In this document: positions 19,824-28,621 of the stretch, one piece after another | Layout: every line of letters starts with the position of its first letter | Numbering within the stretch: the first letter of the stretch is position 1 | Source of the DNA: an uncultured Paenibacillaceae bacterium | Lineage (GTDB): Bacteria > Bacillota > Bacilli > Paenibacillales > K13 | NCBI GenBank assembly: GCA_913056365.1 | Contig: CAJXLT010000002.1 | Coordinates: 620,001-684,000 of the forward strand | Reading direction: 5' to 3' | Length of the DNA stretch: 64,000 nucleotides | The notes under the pieces: generated by a model | Told to the model about the DNA's origin: nothing | Databases searched by the model: none | Seen by the model: only the letters and a program-made list of their open reading frames with translations | Program-made: the position numbers and the translations under genes

Positions 19824-21305
19824 CTATTCCCCCAATACCGCGGATATGTAGACGGAAGGTTCCGCCATCGTGTGCGCCGCCTGATCCACAAATCCAGCCA
19901 AGCCTTCTGCGCCGAGCCCAAGTGCCGCGGAGATTGCTAGCAACAGCACACATGGCATAAGCAAGCTGCGGACTACACGAGTCTCTCCGCCTGCTGGAGC
20001 ACCTTCAGGACGTGGCTTCCAGAAGCCTTCCATGAACCAGCGAATAATCGAATACAGGAGCAGCAAGCTAGAGAGCAGCGCAATACCGACAAGCACATAT
20101 TCCCCAGCTCGCAAGCCCCCTTCTAGAATGAGAAGCTTGCCAAGAAAGCCACTCAGCGGCGGCACCCCTGCAACAGCAAATGCCGTAGCGAACAGCAGCC
20201 AGCCGAGCAGTGGATACGTTCTAATCCATTCTCCCGTGCTTCTAAGCCGGCCTGTTCCTGCTGCAATCAGGAACGCACCGCCTAACAGAAACAGCAGCGC
20301 CTTGATTACGATATCATGCAGCAAGTAATACACAACGCCTTGCAGCGCACCTTCGGTAAAAGCCGCCAAGCCGAAAATAATGAAACCAACAGAAGCGACT
20401 ACATTATATACGAGTATGCCCTTCACGTTCTTCGCACCAACTGCACCGATCGTTCCGAGCACGATTGTCGCTCCTGCCATCCAACCGAGCAGTTCATGGG
20501 TGAAGTCGGGATCTTGATAAAAAATTAAAGTAAACGTGCGAATGAGCGCATAAATGCCTACCTTCGTAAGCAAGGCCGCGAAGATAGCAGATACGGCGGC
20601 AGGCGGAGCGCTGTATGAGCCGGGCAGCCAGAAGAATAAGAACAATCCCGCCTTCAGGCCGAATACGAAGAGAAACATCAGCGCGATAATGTTCAACAAT
20701 CCACCCTGCCCCATCTCTGCAATGCGCAGCGATAAGTCTGCCATATTCAAAGTCCCGACCGCGCCATATAAGAAGCCAACCGATACGACGAAGAACACAG
20801 AGGAAAGCATGTTGACGAGCATATATTTGATCGATTCCCGTAGCTGCTGCTTCGTCGCGCCGAGTACGATAAGCGCATAAGAGGAAATGAGCATCACTTC
20901 GAAGAAGACGAACAGGTTGAAGATGTCCCCCGTCAAGAACGATCCGCAAACCCCAGCGATCAGAAATTGATAGAAGGAGTGAAAATAAAACCGTTCGCGC
21001 TTCTCCCCGATCGTCCTGCTGGCGAACAGCAGGCAAATGACAGCCGTCACATTCGCAGTGACGACGAGCAAGGCAGCGAACATATCCGCGACGAGCACAA
21101 TCCCGAATGGGGCAGACCAGCCGCCGAGCTCCAGCACCTGAATACCTGTGGCGTCGATTTGACTAATTAAGTATGCGGTGACCCCTATATTGATCAGCAG
21201 ACTCGCAACCCCAATGATACGCAGCCAAGTGAGCGATCGCACCAGTATAAGCACGATTCCAGTCAACACGGGAATCAGGATCGGCAATACGACTACATTA
21301 TTCAT
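19824..21305 (-). CDS. mrpD: Na+/H+ antiporter subunit MrpD (NADH dehydrogenase ND4/NuoM-like)
   Basis: A 493-residue membrane protein with about 14 helices, homologous to antiporter-like subunits of respiratory complex I. Key parts are FFEVMLISSYALIVLG with the conserved membrane glutamate, GLKAGLFLFFWLPGSYSAPP with the lysine of the broken helix, and GVPPLSGFLGK. It overlaps mrpC by eight bases. Confidence 0.96.
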   Translation of the reverse strand: MNNVVVLPILIPVLTGIVLILVRSLTWLRIIGVASLLINIGVTAYLISQIDATGIQVLELGGWSAPFGIVLVADMFAALLVVTANVTAVICLLFASRTIGEKRERFYFHSFYQFLIAGVCGSFLTGDIFNLFVFFEVMLISSYALIVLGATKQQLRESIKYMLVNMLSSVFFVVSVGFLYGAVGTLNMADLSLRIAEMGQGGLLNIIALMFLFVFGLKAGLFLFFWLPGSYSAPPAAVSAIFAALLTKVGIYALIRTFTLIFYQDPDFTHELLGWMAGATIVLGTIGAVGAKNVKGILVYNVVASVGFIIFGLAAFTEGALQGVVYYLLHDIVIKALLFLLGGAFLIAAGTGRLRSTGEWIRTYPLLGWLLFATAFAVAGVPPLSGFLGKLLILEGGLRAGEYVLVGIALLSSLLLLYSIIRWFMEGFWKPRPEGAPAGGETRVVRSLLMPCVLLLAISAALGLGAEGLAGFVDQAAHTMAEPSVYISAVLGE

Positions 21306-21636
21306 CTTCCTGTCTCCTTAGTTGTTCCATATCGTCAGTCCCTAATTGCTTGTAAGTCCGGTAGGCTAGTACCAGAATGAACGAAGTGACCCCAAAGCTG
21401 ATAACGATAGAGGTCAGAATGAGCGCCTGCGGCAACGGATCGGTATAGGCCGCCGCTTCTTCTCCGAGCAGCGGCGGCGCACCGCGCTTCAATCCTGCTG
21501 TCGTCATTAGCAGCAGATGAGCGCCGTGGCTCAACAGTACCGTACCAAGAATGATGCGCAGCAACCGGCGGGTCAGAATCAAATAAGTGCCGATCATAAA
21601 TAAAACACCAATTAGTATCGCAACCAACAACTCCAT
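21298..21636 (-). CDS. mrpC: Na+/H+ antiporter subunit MrpC (NuoK-like)
   Basis: A 112-residue, three-helix subunit with GTVLLSHGAHLLLMTTAGLK and ILTSIVISFGVTSFILVLAYR. Its ATG shares one base with the mrpB stop (TAATG), so the two are translationally coupled. Confidence 0.95.
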   Translation of the reverse strand: MELLVAILIGVLFMIGTYLILTRRLLRIILGTVLLSHGAHLLLMTTAGLKRGAPPLLGEEAAAYTDPLPQALILTSIVISFGVTSFILVLAYRTYKQLGTDDMEQLRRQEDE

Positions 21637-22064
21637 TAGGTCTGATCCTCCCCGATTGCCAGAATGATCGTCATGGTGATGCCCACTACTGTCAAATATA
21701 CACCAAGATCGAATAATACCGCAGTCGCAAGCTCCGTCTTCTCACCGAATAGAGGAAGGTCATAGTAACCAAATGCATGGGACAAAAACGGTGCGCCAAA
21801 CAAGAACGAACCCATGCCGGTTGCAACTGCGATCAGCAGGCCAATCGCCGTCATCGCAATATAATTGACTGGAAGAACCTTCTTCATGCTCTCCAGATCG
21901 AAGGACAAGTATAGAAGGACAAGTGCGGACGCTGTAATTAATCCGCCGATGAAGCCCCCTCCCGGATTGTTGTGACCGGCAAAAAACATATACAAGGAGA
22001 ACGTCAAAATGATGAACGTGATAACCTTCGTCGCCGTTCGCAATATCACATCATTCATGTTCAC
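21636..22064 (-). CDS. mrpB: Na+/H+ antiporter subunit MrpB
   Basis: A 142-residue, four-helix subunit. FFAGHNNPGGGFIGGL is the diagnostic MrpB/MnhB motif. A GTG start with GGAGGGG six bases upstream overlaps the end of mrpA by 14 bases. Confidence 0.95.
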   Translation of the reverse strand: MNMNDVILRTATKVITFIILTFSLYMFFAGHNNPGGGFIGGLITASALVLLYLSFDLESMKKVLPVNYIAMTAIGLLIAVATGMGSFLFGAPFLSHAFGYYDLPLFGEKTELATAVLFDLGVYLTVVGITMTIILAIGEDQT

Positions 22065-24462
22065 GGGATTCCCCTCCTGTCATCCGAAGCTTGATTAAGG
22101 CATAAATACCAATCGAAGCGATACCGAGCACCAAAATTTCCAGCATCGTATCAAATCCCCTGAAATCGACGAGGATGACATTGACAACATTGTCGCCGCC
22201 AGCTTCTTTGTAACTGTTGTCGAGGAAATAATCCGATATACTGGCGAACGGCCTTACTCCTTGCACTGCCAATGTGAGGAACGTAATGATCGCCCCTACT
22301 CCGATCGCAATGACAAAGTTAGCAGATTGGAAGCGAACGCGATTCATGTCCCGCCGCAGCTTAGGCAAGTGATAGAAGCAGAGCAGAAACAGCGCGACAG
22401 ATACGGTCTCTACAACAAGCTGCGTCAACGCCAAATCTGGAGCTCGTAATATAACAAAGTACAACGACACCATATAGCCGACCGCACCGGTTGCCAGAAT
22501 CGCTGACATCCGTGAAGAAACCAAGACGATCGCAACCGCTGAGCCAGCAAGAATCAACGCAAGCAGCAACTCATAAGCCGCGACTGGCGCATTGCCTGAC
22601 ATGTCCAATGTCGGCCGATGACCGACGATGCTTCCGCCAATAACCAAGATGAAGAACATCAGAATATAGACGAGATAAGTACGTAGAGAACCCGTCATGT
22701 ATAAATCTGTTCCCTTGGAGGAACCTTTCTGCAACCCTACAAGCATACCGTCATACAACCGATTCAAGGTAAGCCGCTGAGGCAGTTGATCATAGAGAGA
22801 GATCCATCTCCGTAATGTTAGAACAAGCAGCAGGCCAACAGCAATTACCCCAATTGTCATATACAGTTCCGTATTCCAGCCGTGCCAGAAGCTGATGTGC
22901 GCTTCGAAATGGTCCCCCGGTGCGAGCAAGCTTGGCAATATCGCCGATACAGCAGGCTCGAGCAAGGAATAAGCGACCAGATTCGGGTAGAAGCCGACCA
23001 GCAACACAAGCGAGGCCAATACAATCGGCGAAATAAGCATGCCAATCGGTGCTTCATGCGGTTTCTTCTCCAACTTCTCCGGCTGCAGCTTACCGAGAAA
23101 TGTGCGCATGATGAGCATCAGACTATACACAAACGTGAAGATACTAGCGATTACAGCGATAACCGGGAACAAAATTCCCCATGTCTCCAGTGCGAATATG
23201 TCTGCAGCCAGCACTTTCAGCATGCCTGTGAAGAACATTTCCTTACTCAAAAATCCGTTGAATGGAGGTAAGCCTGCCATAGACAGACCGCCAACTACCG
23301 CGACAGTGAAGGTTACCGGCATCAAGGACATCAATCCGCCAAGCTTCCGTATATCACGTGTACCGGTTTCGTGATCGACGATGCCTGCCACCATGAAGAG
23401 TGCGCCTTTGAACGTTGCATGGTTAAACAGATGAAATACAGCAGCCAGAACTGCCGCATAAAACAGCCGTTCGTCAGCAGCATCGTACAATACCGCAAGC
23501 GATCCGACACCGAGCAAGCTCATAATCAGACCGAGCTGGCTAATCGTCGAGAACGCCAATATGGATTTCAAGTCAGTCTGCTTGACAGCAGAGAATGATC
23601 CCCACAGCAAGGTGAGCAGACCGAAGCCGGCAACTAGCCAGAACCATTCCGCTTGTCCGGCAAATATCGGGGTCATTCGAGCTACCAAATACAAGCCTGC
23701 TTTGACCATAGTCGCCGAATGCAGATAGGCGCTAACCGGTGTAGGAGCTTCCATCGCATCCGGAAGCCAAATATGGAACGGAAACTGTGCCGACTTCGTA
23801 AAAGCACCGAGCAGCACAAGCAGCATTGCTGGAACAAACAGCGGGTCAGCTGCTAATTGTGAAGCTTGTTCGACTAGTCCGCGAATGCTGAATGTACCGC
23901 CCATCACATACAGCAGAATAAAGCCCGCCAGCATTGCCATGCCGCCAAAGACGGTAATAAGCATCGATTTCTGCGCGCCGTAACGCGATTTCTCACGATG
24001 CGTCCAATACGCAATGAGCAGGAAGGACGCTAAGCTGGTCGCTTCCCAGAACAAGTACAGCAGCATAAGATTGTCAGAGAGCACCACGCCGAGCATAGCG
24101 CCCATGAAGAGAAGTAAATAGACGTAAAACGCCTGCAACCGTTCCTTATGCTTATCTAGATAATAAATGGAATACAGCACGACCAGCGTGCCGATTCCCG
24201 TAATAAGCAGCGCAAACAGCATGCTTAATCCGTCCAAATACACATCGAAGGATAAACCATAAGACGGAATCCACGGCATGGTCTCCTCCACGACCTGATG
24301 CTTAGACACCGCTCCGATTTGTGAGAGTAGGCTAATCAACAGCACCACAGGCAGCAGAAGCACTGCCCAGCCTATATGCAGTTTTGGAGAAACCTTATGT
24401 ATGACCGGTATGAGAACCGTCGCCAAGAATGGCGCAAGCACGATCAGATGCAACCACGACAC
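22051..24462 (-). CDS. mrpA: Na+/H+ antiporter subunit MrpA (NuoL-like with MnhB-like C-terminal part)
   Basis: The 803-residue largest Mrp subunit has about 20 helices. The N-terminal 500 residues resemble NuoL (FWEATSLASFLLIAYW, LPDAMEAPTPVSAYLHSATM with the conserved lysine after it, LSMAGLPPFNGFLSKEMFF). The C-terminal part carries a TQLVVETVSVALFLLCFYHL segment and VNVILVDFRGFDTMLEI, as in MrpA proteins. GTG start with GGAGGG eight bases upstream. First gene of mrpABCDEFG, which expels Na+ in exchange for H+ and supports alkali and salt tolerance. A TATAAT lies about 50 bases upstream with a poor -35. Confidence 0.96.
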   Translation of the reverse strand: MSWLHLIVLAPFLATVLIPVIHKVSPKLHIGWAVLLLPVVLLISLLSQIGAVSKHQVVEETMPWIPSYGLSFDVYLDGLSMLFALLITGIGTLVVLYSIYYLDKHKERLQAFYVYLLLFMGAMLGVVLSDNLMLLYLFWEATSLASFLLIAYWTHREKSRYGAQKSMLITVFGGMAMLAGFILLYVMGGTFSIRGLVEQASQLAADPLFVPAMLLVLLGAFTKSAQFPFHIWLPDAMEAPTPVSAYLHSATMVKAGLYLVARMTPIFAGQAEWFWLVAGFGLLTLLWGSFSAVKQTDLKSILAFSTISQLGLIMSLLGVGSLAVLYDAADERLFYAAVLAAVFHLFNHATFKGALFMVAGIVDHETGTRDIRKLGGLMSLMPVTFTVAVVGGLSMAGLPPFNGFLSKEMFFTGMLKVLAADIFALETWGILFPVIAVIASIFTFVYSLMLIMRTFLGKLQPEKLEKKPHEAPIGMLISPIVLASLVLLVGFYPNLVAYSLLEPAVSAILPSLLAPGDHFEAHISFWHGWNTELYMTIGVIAVGLLLVLTLRRWISLYDQLPQRLTLNRLYDGMLVGLQKGSSKGTDLYMTGSLRTYLVYILMFFILVIGGSIVGHRPTLDMSGNAPVAAYELLLALILAGSAVAIVLVSSRMSAILATGAVGYMVSLYFVILRAPDLALTQLVVETVSVALFLLCFYHLPKLRRDMNRVRFQSANFVIAIGVGAIITFLTLAVQGVRPFASISDYFLDNSYKEAGGDNVVNVILVDFRGFDTMLEILVLGIASIGIYALIKLRMTGGESREHE

Positions 24463-24554
24463 AGTCGAAACCCTCCAGTTATAGTTTGGCTGTTCCTCAT
24501 TATATATGATATCAAGATCAGATGCACATCACGTATTCACCTGCTTCCGAACCG

Positions 24555-24584
24555 TTACGAAGTAACCAAAGCTGCATGTATAAT
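24555..24584 (+). promoter_or_regulatory. Sigma-A-like promoter for the small gene at 24670
   Basis: TTACGA (24555-24560), an 18-base spacer and a perfect TATAAT (24579-24584) point toward the plus-strand gene, leaving a leader of about 80 bases. The 24463-24669 gap otherwise holds only the divergent mrpA upstream region. Confidence 0.5.
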
Positions 24585-24669
24585 CTCCCCCTCCCTTGCA
24601 CATGCTTAGAAGCAAACTCGAATCCTCGAAGCTTATACCGACTACGCAAGCAAAGGAGTTGCCTTCATC

Positions 24670-24915
24670 ATGCTGAAGCGGTCCAAAGTCTTAACCGGGC
24701 TCGGCATCTTCTTGATGATGTGGATCATCGTCTGGTATTATCACGGCAAGCTCACAGATCATCGCAACCCGCTGCCTCATTCCGAGCAATCACGTACTCT
24801 GCAGGTAGATGCCGACAATGCAGCATTCGGACCGCGTGAATATATCCGCATCCACAGAGCCGAGTGGAAGCAAGACGGCGACGGTGAACGCGAGACATTC
24901 CCACCGCAACCTTAG
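24670..24915 (+). CDS. Small membrane-anchored protein of unknown function (81 aa)
   Basis: AAAGGAG sits about 11 bases before the ATG, a promoter-like element precedes it, and a terminator follows, so it is a real gene. One N-terminal membrane helix (VLTGLGIFLMMWIIVWYYHG) is followed by a hydrophilic 50-residue tail with no cysteine and no motif I recognise. It is divergent from mrpA and convergent on bofC. A function cannot be assigned. Confidence 0.7.
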   Translation: MLKRSKVLTGLGIFLMMWIIVWYYHGKLTDHRNPLPHSEQSRTLQVDADNAAFGPREYIRIHRAEWKQDGDGERETFPPQP

Positions 24916-24937
24916 ACAACCAAGCTTCGCTGTACAG

Positions 24938-24974
24938 AAAAAGAGATAGCCTCCTACTGGCTATCTCTTTTCTC
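24938..24974. terminator. Bidirectional terminator between the 81-aa gene and bofC
   Basis: A perfect 10-base stem AGAGATAGCC / GGCTATCTCT (24942-24951 and 24959-24968) is flanked by T-rich sequence on both strands, so it can stop both convergent transcripts. Confidence 0.9.
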
Positions 24975-24984
24975 TACGCAATTG

Positions 24985-25593
24985 TTATGAATCTGGTTTC
25001 AACACTTTCTCGGCAACTTCCACCGCATAATCGCTAAATGTCGAAAGTACACTGCTATATTCAGCGAAATCATTCACCTTTATGCCTGTATACAGCTGTT
25101 CAACAGTTGCATGAGGGAGACTGCTTTCCAAATATTCAACATTCAGTTGAAAGAAAGTCTGCAGCACCTTCTCCTCATCAGGTTTGCCATCGAACAAGGA
25201 CAAGTGACCGCTGCCGTCCACCCCGAAATACGCATTCGATTTGCAATAGGGGGACAAATCTTCTATTTGCTGGACGAAGCGAACCTCATTACTTGTCCGG
25301 TTGAGCTGCCACTCTGGATGCTCACTAGAGATTCGATCCACTTCAGCAGCATCTAGCTGACCAAGCAATTGCTCATCTTCACCGCATACGTATTGTTTCT
25401 TCAACCATACCTCAATAACTGTATCCTCACGTATATCAGTGGGTTCCCATACGTGAACGACGTCCTCACCTTGTCGCGCCATACTCATTACCCCTATAGC
25501 TGCTACTGTAATGAAGACAGCGGCTAGCGTGAGCCAGCTTCTTTTTCTTCGGAATTTTTTCTTAATTTGCCGCCATAGCCGGGAAACATTCAC
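24985..25593 (-). CDS. bofC: BofC, intercompartmental sporulation checkpoint protein
   Basis: A 202-residue forespore protein with one N-terminal membrane segment (about 19-39) and an exported domain. In B. subtilis BofC is made under sigma-G and restrains the SpoIVB protease that triggers pro-sigma-K processing. Diagnostic stretches are YVCGEDEQLLGQL, IEDLSPYCKSNAYFGVD and FQLNVEYLESSLP, ending EYSSVLSTFSDYAV. It shares the window with its pathway partners spoIVFA and spoIVFB. A sigma-G-like promoter precedes it. Confidence 0.95.
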   Translation of the reverse strand: MNVSRLWRQIKKKFRRKRSWLTLAAVFITVAAIGVMSMARQGEDVVHVWEPTDIREDTVIEVWLKKQYVCGEDEQLLGQLDAAEVDRISSEHPEWQLNRTSNEVRFVQQIEDLSPYCKSNAYFGVDGSGHLSLFDGKPDEEKVLQTFFQLNVEYLESSLPHATVEQLYTGIKVNDFAEYSSVLSTFSDYAVEVAEKVLKPDS

Positions 25594-25624
25594 TGCAATC
25601 CCCTTCTTATCCTGCTTTTTGTTA

Positions 25625-25654
25625 CAGTATGAGCAAGGGAATGATAAAATATGC
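25625..25654 (-). promoter_or_regulatory. Sigma-G-like promoter for bofC
   Basis: The minus strand reads GCATA, an 18-base gap, then CATACTG, ending 31 bases before the ATG. The sigma-G consensus has -35 GHATR and -10 CATNHTA, so only the last -10 base differs. Known sigma-G control of bofC in B. subtilis supports the call. Confidence 0.6.
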
Positions 25655-25659
25655 GTGTT

Positions 25660-25704
25660 CGAGACAATTTCATCATTGCCGTTTCACATTATGAAATTGT
25701 CTCG
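25660..25704. repeat. Perfect 14-base inverted repeat between safA and bofC
   Basis: CGAGACAATTTCAT (25660-25673) pairs with ATGAAATTGTCTCG (25691-25704) around a 17-base loop. It lies six bases after the safA stop and six bases before the bofC -35 element. It lacks a U-tract, so it may be a terminator of safA, an operator or an mRNA-stabilising end. Confidence 0.6.
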
Positions 25705-25709
25705 TTCGT

Positions 25710-26684
25710 CTAAAAATTAATCCAAGGGGAATTGTGCGATTTGACTTCTGCCTTCACTGCCCGTGAATACTTACGTGACTTCCGCTTCGCTTTCCTTACA
25801 CGCAGCTGCTTCGGAGGCGCATCATTAGACACGGCTTCGTGACGATTTTGTTCTGAATGCTGTTCATTCGTCGACTGTTCCTGATTCAATTCCTGTTCTT
25901 GATTTGCTCTGCTGTTATGCCTTTCATCATTACCACGAAGATAAGCTGCATAAGGGGAATAAGCTGCAGGCAATGACTCATAATAGGCCGCATCATGAAC
26001 ATAAGGCTGCATCTGGGACAAGTACGGGGAATAACCGATAGGCTGCATCCAATTTACGGAGGCTTGATAAGAATAAGGTGACGCCGCAATCGGATACGGC
26101 ACAGCCATTGTCTCCGCATAACCAACAGTCGGCGTACCCATACAAGATTGACACTGTCTCGGCTCCTGTTCGTATGTCTGTTCTTGCCCTAAGCCCGGAT
26201 AAGACGGTGCCATCCCCGGCCACTCGTACGGAATGCCCCAAGGACGTTCCTTCATGCCTGGAATTTCAGGAAGTTCATGAAAGGAACCAGCTTCATAGGT
26301 TGGAACATTCTCTTGTTGATACGGATGCGCTGCATCGTTCCCGTTCGGCCCCGATTGGTCCTTATCATCCTGCACTGCTGTTGGAGACTTATTGTCCTCA
26401 GACTCCTCCTCTTCTTCTTCAGCAAGGTCAACCAGTTCTTGCGCATCGAGCACTTCGTACTCATAATCCAGTTCTGACTTAGCATCTCTTCTGGATCCCG
26501 CTTCTTTCAACTGAGCCACAGCAGCCTGCTGCGAAGCAGACGGCACCTTCAGCTTAGAGCCGGGCAACAGTTGAATGGGATCAACGAGCTGGGGATTAGC
26601 CGAACGAATAGCATTTCCTTCAATGCCATACTTGGCTGCCAGCCCGATTAAGGTATCTCCTTTTTTCACGATATGGATTTTCAC
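25710..26684 (-). CDS. safA: SafA-like spore coat morphogenetic protein with LysM domain
   Basis: A 324-residue protein. The N-terminal LysM domain (residues 1-48, KIHIVKKGDTLIGLAAKYGI ... LLPGSKLKVP) should bind cortex peptidoglycan. An acidic linker follows (a run of glutamates near 105-110), then a Tyr/Pro/Met/Gln-rich region with PWGIPYEWPGMAPSYPG, and a strongly basic tail (RVRKAKRKSRKYSRAVKAE). SafA organises the inner coat and pairs with SpoVID, also in this window. The GTG start at 26684 has GGGAGG seven bases upstream; the longer frame to 26735 has no support. Low-complexity composition makes the family call depend on the LysM plus context beside bofC. Confidence 0.8.
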   Translation of the reverse strand: MKIHIVKKGDTLIGLAAKYGIEGNAIRSANPQLVDPIQLLPGSKLKVPSASQQAAVAQLKEAGSRRDAKSELDYEYEVLDAQELVDLAEEEEEESEDNKSPTAVQDDKDQSGPNGNDAAHPYQQENVPTYEAGSFHELPEIPGMKERPWGIPYEWPGMAPSYPGLGQEQTYEQEPRQCQSCMGTPTVGYAETMAVPYPIAASPYSYQASVNWMQPIGYSPYLSQMQPYVHDAAYYESLPAAYSPYAAYLRGNDERHNSRANQEQELNQEQSTNEQHSEQNRHEAVSNDAPPKQLRVRKAKRKSRKYSRAVKAEVKSHNSPWINF

Positions 26685-26800
26685 ATTGGAACCTCCCTCG
26701 AAAAATCTATTACAGTCTATGCGCCAAATAGGCATTTGACATCATATTTTTTCAAGTCGCGTGATTCATATACCGTGAAGCACCTGTCCTACTCATGCAA

Positions 26801-26842
26801 ACAGCCTGTTCCATCACGCTGCCGCGCGACGAAACAGGCTGT
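26801..26842 (-). terminator. Hairpin after ilvE
   Basis: ACAGCCTGTT (26801-26810) pairs with AACAGGCTGT (26833-26842), 25 bases past the ilvE stop on the minus strand. Only three T residues follow, so it is a modest terminator. Confidence 0.55.
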
Positions 26843-26866
26843 ACGCCAACAATACTCCATTATAGA

Positions 26867-27745
26867 CTATTCATACACTTTGACACCATCTTGATCAACA
26901 ATTCCACGGAACTCTTGCAGCAGATGAGTCGTTATCGGACCGGCCTTGCCTCCGCCGATAATACGGCCGTCTACTTCGCGTACTGCAATCACTTCAGCGG
27001 CAGTACCTGTCATGAATACTTCATCCGCTATATAAACATCGTGCAGGGCGAACGGCTCTTCCTTCACTTTGTAGCCAACCTTAGCACAAATGTCGATAAT
27101 CGCTGCGCGGGTAATTCCTTCTAATGCCCCTACGTAGCTTGGAGGTGTAGTAAGCACGCCATTCTTGACAATGAAGATATTGTCACCGGAGCCTTCTGCC
27201 ACATATCCTTGGGCATTCAACATCAACGCTTCGCCAACACCGGCCAAATTCGCCTGAATCTTAACCAGAATATTGTTCAAGTAGTTGAGTGACTTGATCT
27301 TCGGGTTCAATGCATCCGGCACATTCCGTCTCGTCGATACAGATACAATCTTCAACCCGTTCACATAAGCTTCTTCCGGATAAATAGCGAGCTGCTCAAC
27401 AATGATGATGACATTAGCATTGGGCGATCGCCGCGGGTCCAACCCAAGATCACCAGGACCCCGTGATACGACAAGCCGAATATATCCATCGCGCAGTTCA
27501 TTGCGACGTACAGATTCGACAAGCGCCTGCTGCATGTCCGCATAGGACAATGGGATGTTCAAATCGATCGACTTCGCTGAATCGTATAACCGATCCAAGT
27601 GTTCTTTGCACTTGAATATATTCCCATTATAAATACGAATCCCTTCGAATATCCCATCCCCATACAAAAAACCGTGATCGTATACTGAAACTTTGGCATC
27701 TTCCTTCGTGACGAATTCCCCATTGAGGTAAATCCATTGCGCCAT
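26867..27745 (-). CDS. ilvE: Branched-chain amino acid aminotransferase
   Basis: A 292-residue fold-type IV PLP enzyme that transaminates the keto acids of leucine, isoleucine and valine. It begins WIYLNGEFVTKEDAKVSVYDHGFLYGDG in pieces typical of the family; the PLP lysine is in PKIKSLNYLNNIL, and EGSGDNIFIVKNG and FMTGTAAEV follow. The start lies six bases after the pheA stop, last in the operon. The D-amino acid aminotransferase family is similar, but length and context favour IlvE. Confidence 0.93.
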   Translation of the reverse strand: MAQWIYLNGEFVTKEDAKVSVYDHGFLYGDGIFEGIRIYNGNIFKCKEHLDRLYDSAKSIDLNIPLSYADMQQALVESVRRNELRDGYIRLVVSRGPGDLGLDPRRSPNANVIIIVEQLAIYPEEAYVNGLKIVSVSTRRNVPDALNPKIKSLNYLNNILVKIQANLAGVGEALMLNAQGYVAEGSGDNIFIVKNGVLTTPPSYVGALEGITRAAIIDICAKVGYKVKEEPFALHDVYIADEVFMTGTAAEVIAVREVDGRIIGGGKAGPITTHLLQEFRGIVDQDGVKVYE

Positions 27746-27751
27746 CTACCC

Positions 27752-28621
27752 TTACACCTCCGAATTTACACTTTCATAAGAATAACTTTGATAAGAACCG
27801 AGAATTCTCACCTGGCAGCCTATCGCTTCCACTTCCTGCAAAGCAGCAGGCAACAAGACCGAATCCATACTCTCTTCAATATCTATATAGAAATAATAAC
27901 TGCCTAACTTCTTCTTCGTCGGCCTTGACTCAATCTTGGACAAGTTGATCCGCCTCCAGGCGAACGCTGACAGCACTTGGTGCAGTGCACCTGGATAATC
28001 TTCCGGAAGAGTTACCAGAATGGTGGATTTGGCTTGTCCGGCAGACGGATGGCTGAATGCTTGACCGCCTACAAGGATGAATCGGGTGAAATTGTTATGA
28101 TGATCTGTAATATTATGCGCCAATACATGCAGTCCGTATCGATCTGCTGCAAGCTGTGTACCGATAGCAGCCAAATCTGCTGTCTGCATCCGCTGTACGG
28201 TCCGCACACCTTCAGCCGTACTTGCTACATGCTCATATTGCGCATGTGGCAACTCCCGCTTCAGAAAGTCACGGCATTGCGCAATGGCAACCGGTATAGA
28301 CACGATCCGGCGCACATGTTCGATCCCGTCTCCATCCGGATTGGGATGACCGATCAAGTGCTGTACAGAAGGATAAACCCATTCCGCTTGAATGGGCAGG
28401 TCATTCTCATGCACGAGGAAATCAAGATGCGGATTAACAGAGCCGTCAATCGTATTCTCGATCGGGATAACACTCAAATCCGTATCCCCCTGCACGGTCG
28501 CATGGAATACATCTGCAATGGACGGATACGGGATGAATGATGTGCTCTGACCAGCAAAGAAACATTCGGTCGCTTCATGGGAGACTGTGCCTTCCGGACC
28601 AAGATACGCGATCCGCATCAT
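27752..28621 (-). CDS. pheA: Prephenate dehydratase
   Basis: The 289-residue enzyme converts prephenate to phenylpyruvate in phenylalanine synthesis. The N-terminal catalytic part opens AYLGPEGTVSHEA and includes PIENTIDGSVNPHLD. The C-terminal ACT domain (about 200-275) carries ESRPTKKKLGSYYFYIDIEE and should mediate phenylalanine feedback. It overlaps thrB by four bases (ATGA). Confidence 0.96.
   Translation of the reverse strand: MMRIAYLGPEGTVSHEATECFFAGQSTSFIPYPSIADVFHATVQGDTDLSVIPIENTIDGSVNPHLDFLVHENDLPIQAEWVYPSVQHLIGHPNPDGDGIEHVRRIVSIPVAIAQCRDFLKRELPHAQYEHVASTAEGVRTVQRMQTADLAAIGTQLAADRYGLHVLAHNITDHHNNFTRFILVGGQAFSHPSAGQAKSTILVTLPEDYPGALHQVLSAFAWRRINLSKIESRPTKKKLGSYYFYIDIEESMDSVLLPAALQEVEAIGCQVRILGSYQSYSYESVNSEV

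Noticed and set aside
20494-21036. 180-codon second minus-strand frame inside mrpD
   Set aside because: Same-strand alternate frame of a conserved membrane protein; arginine-rich, no start signal.
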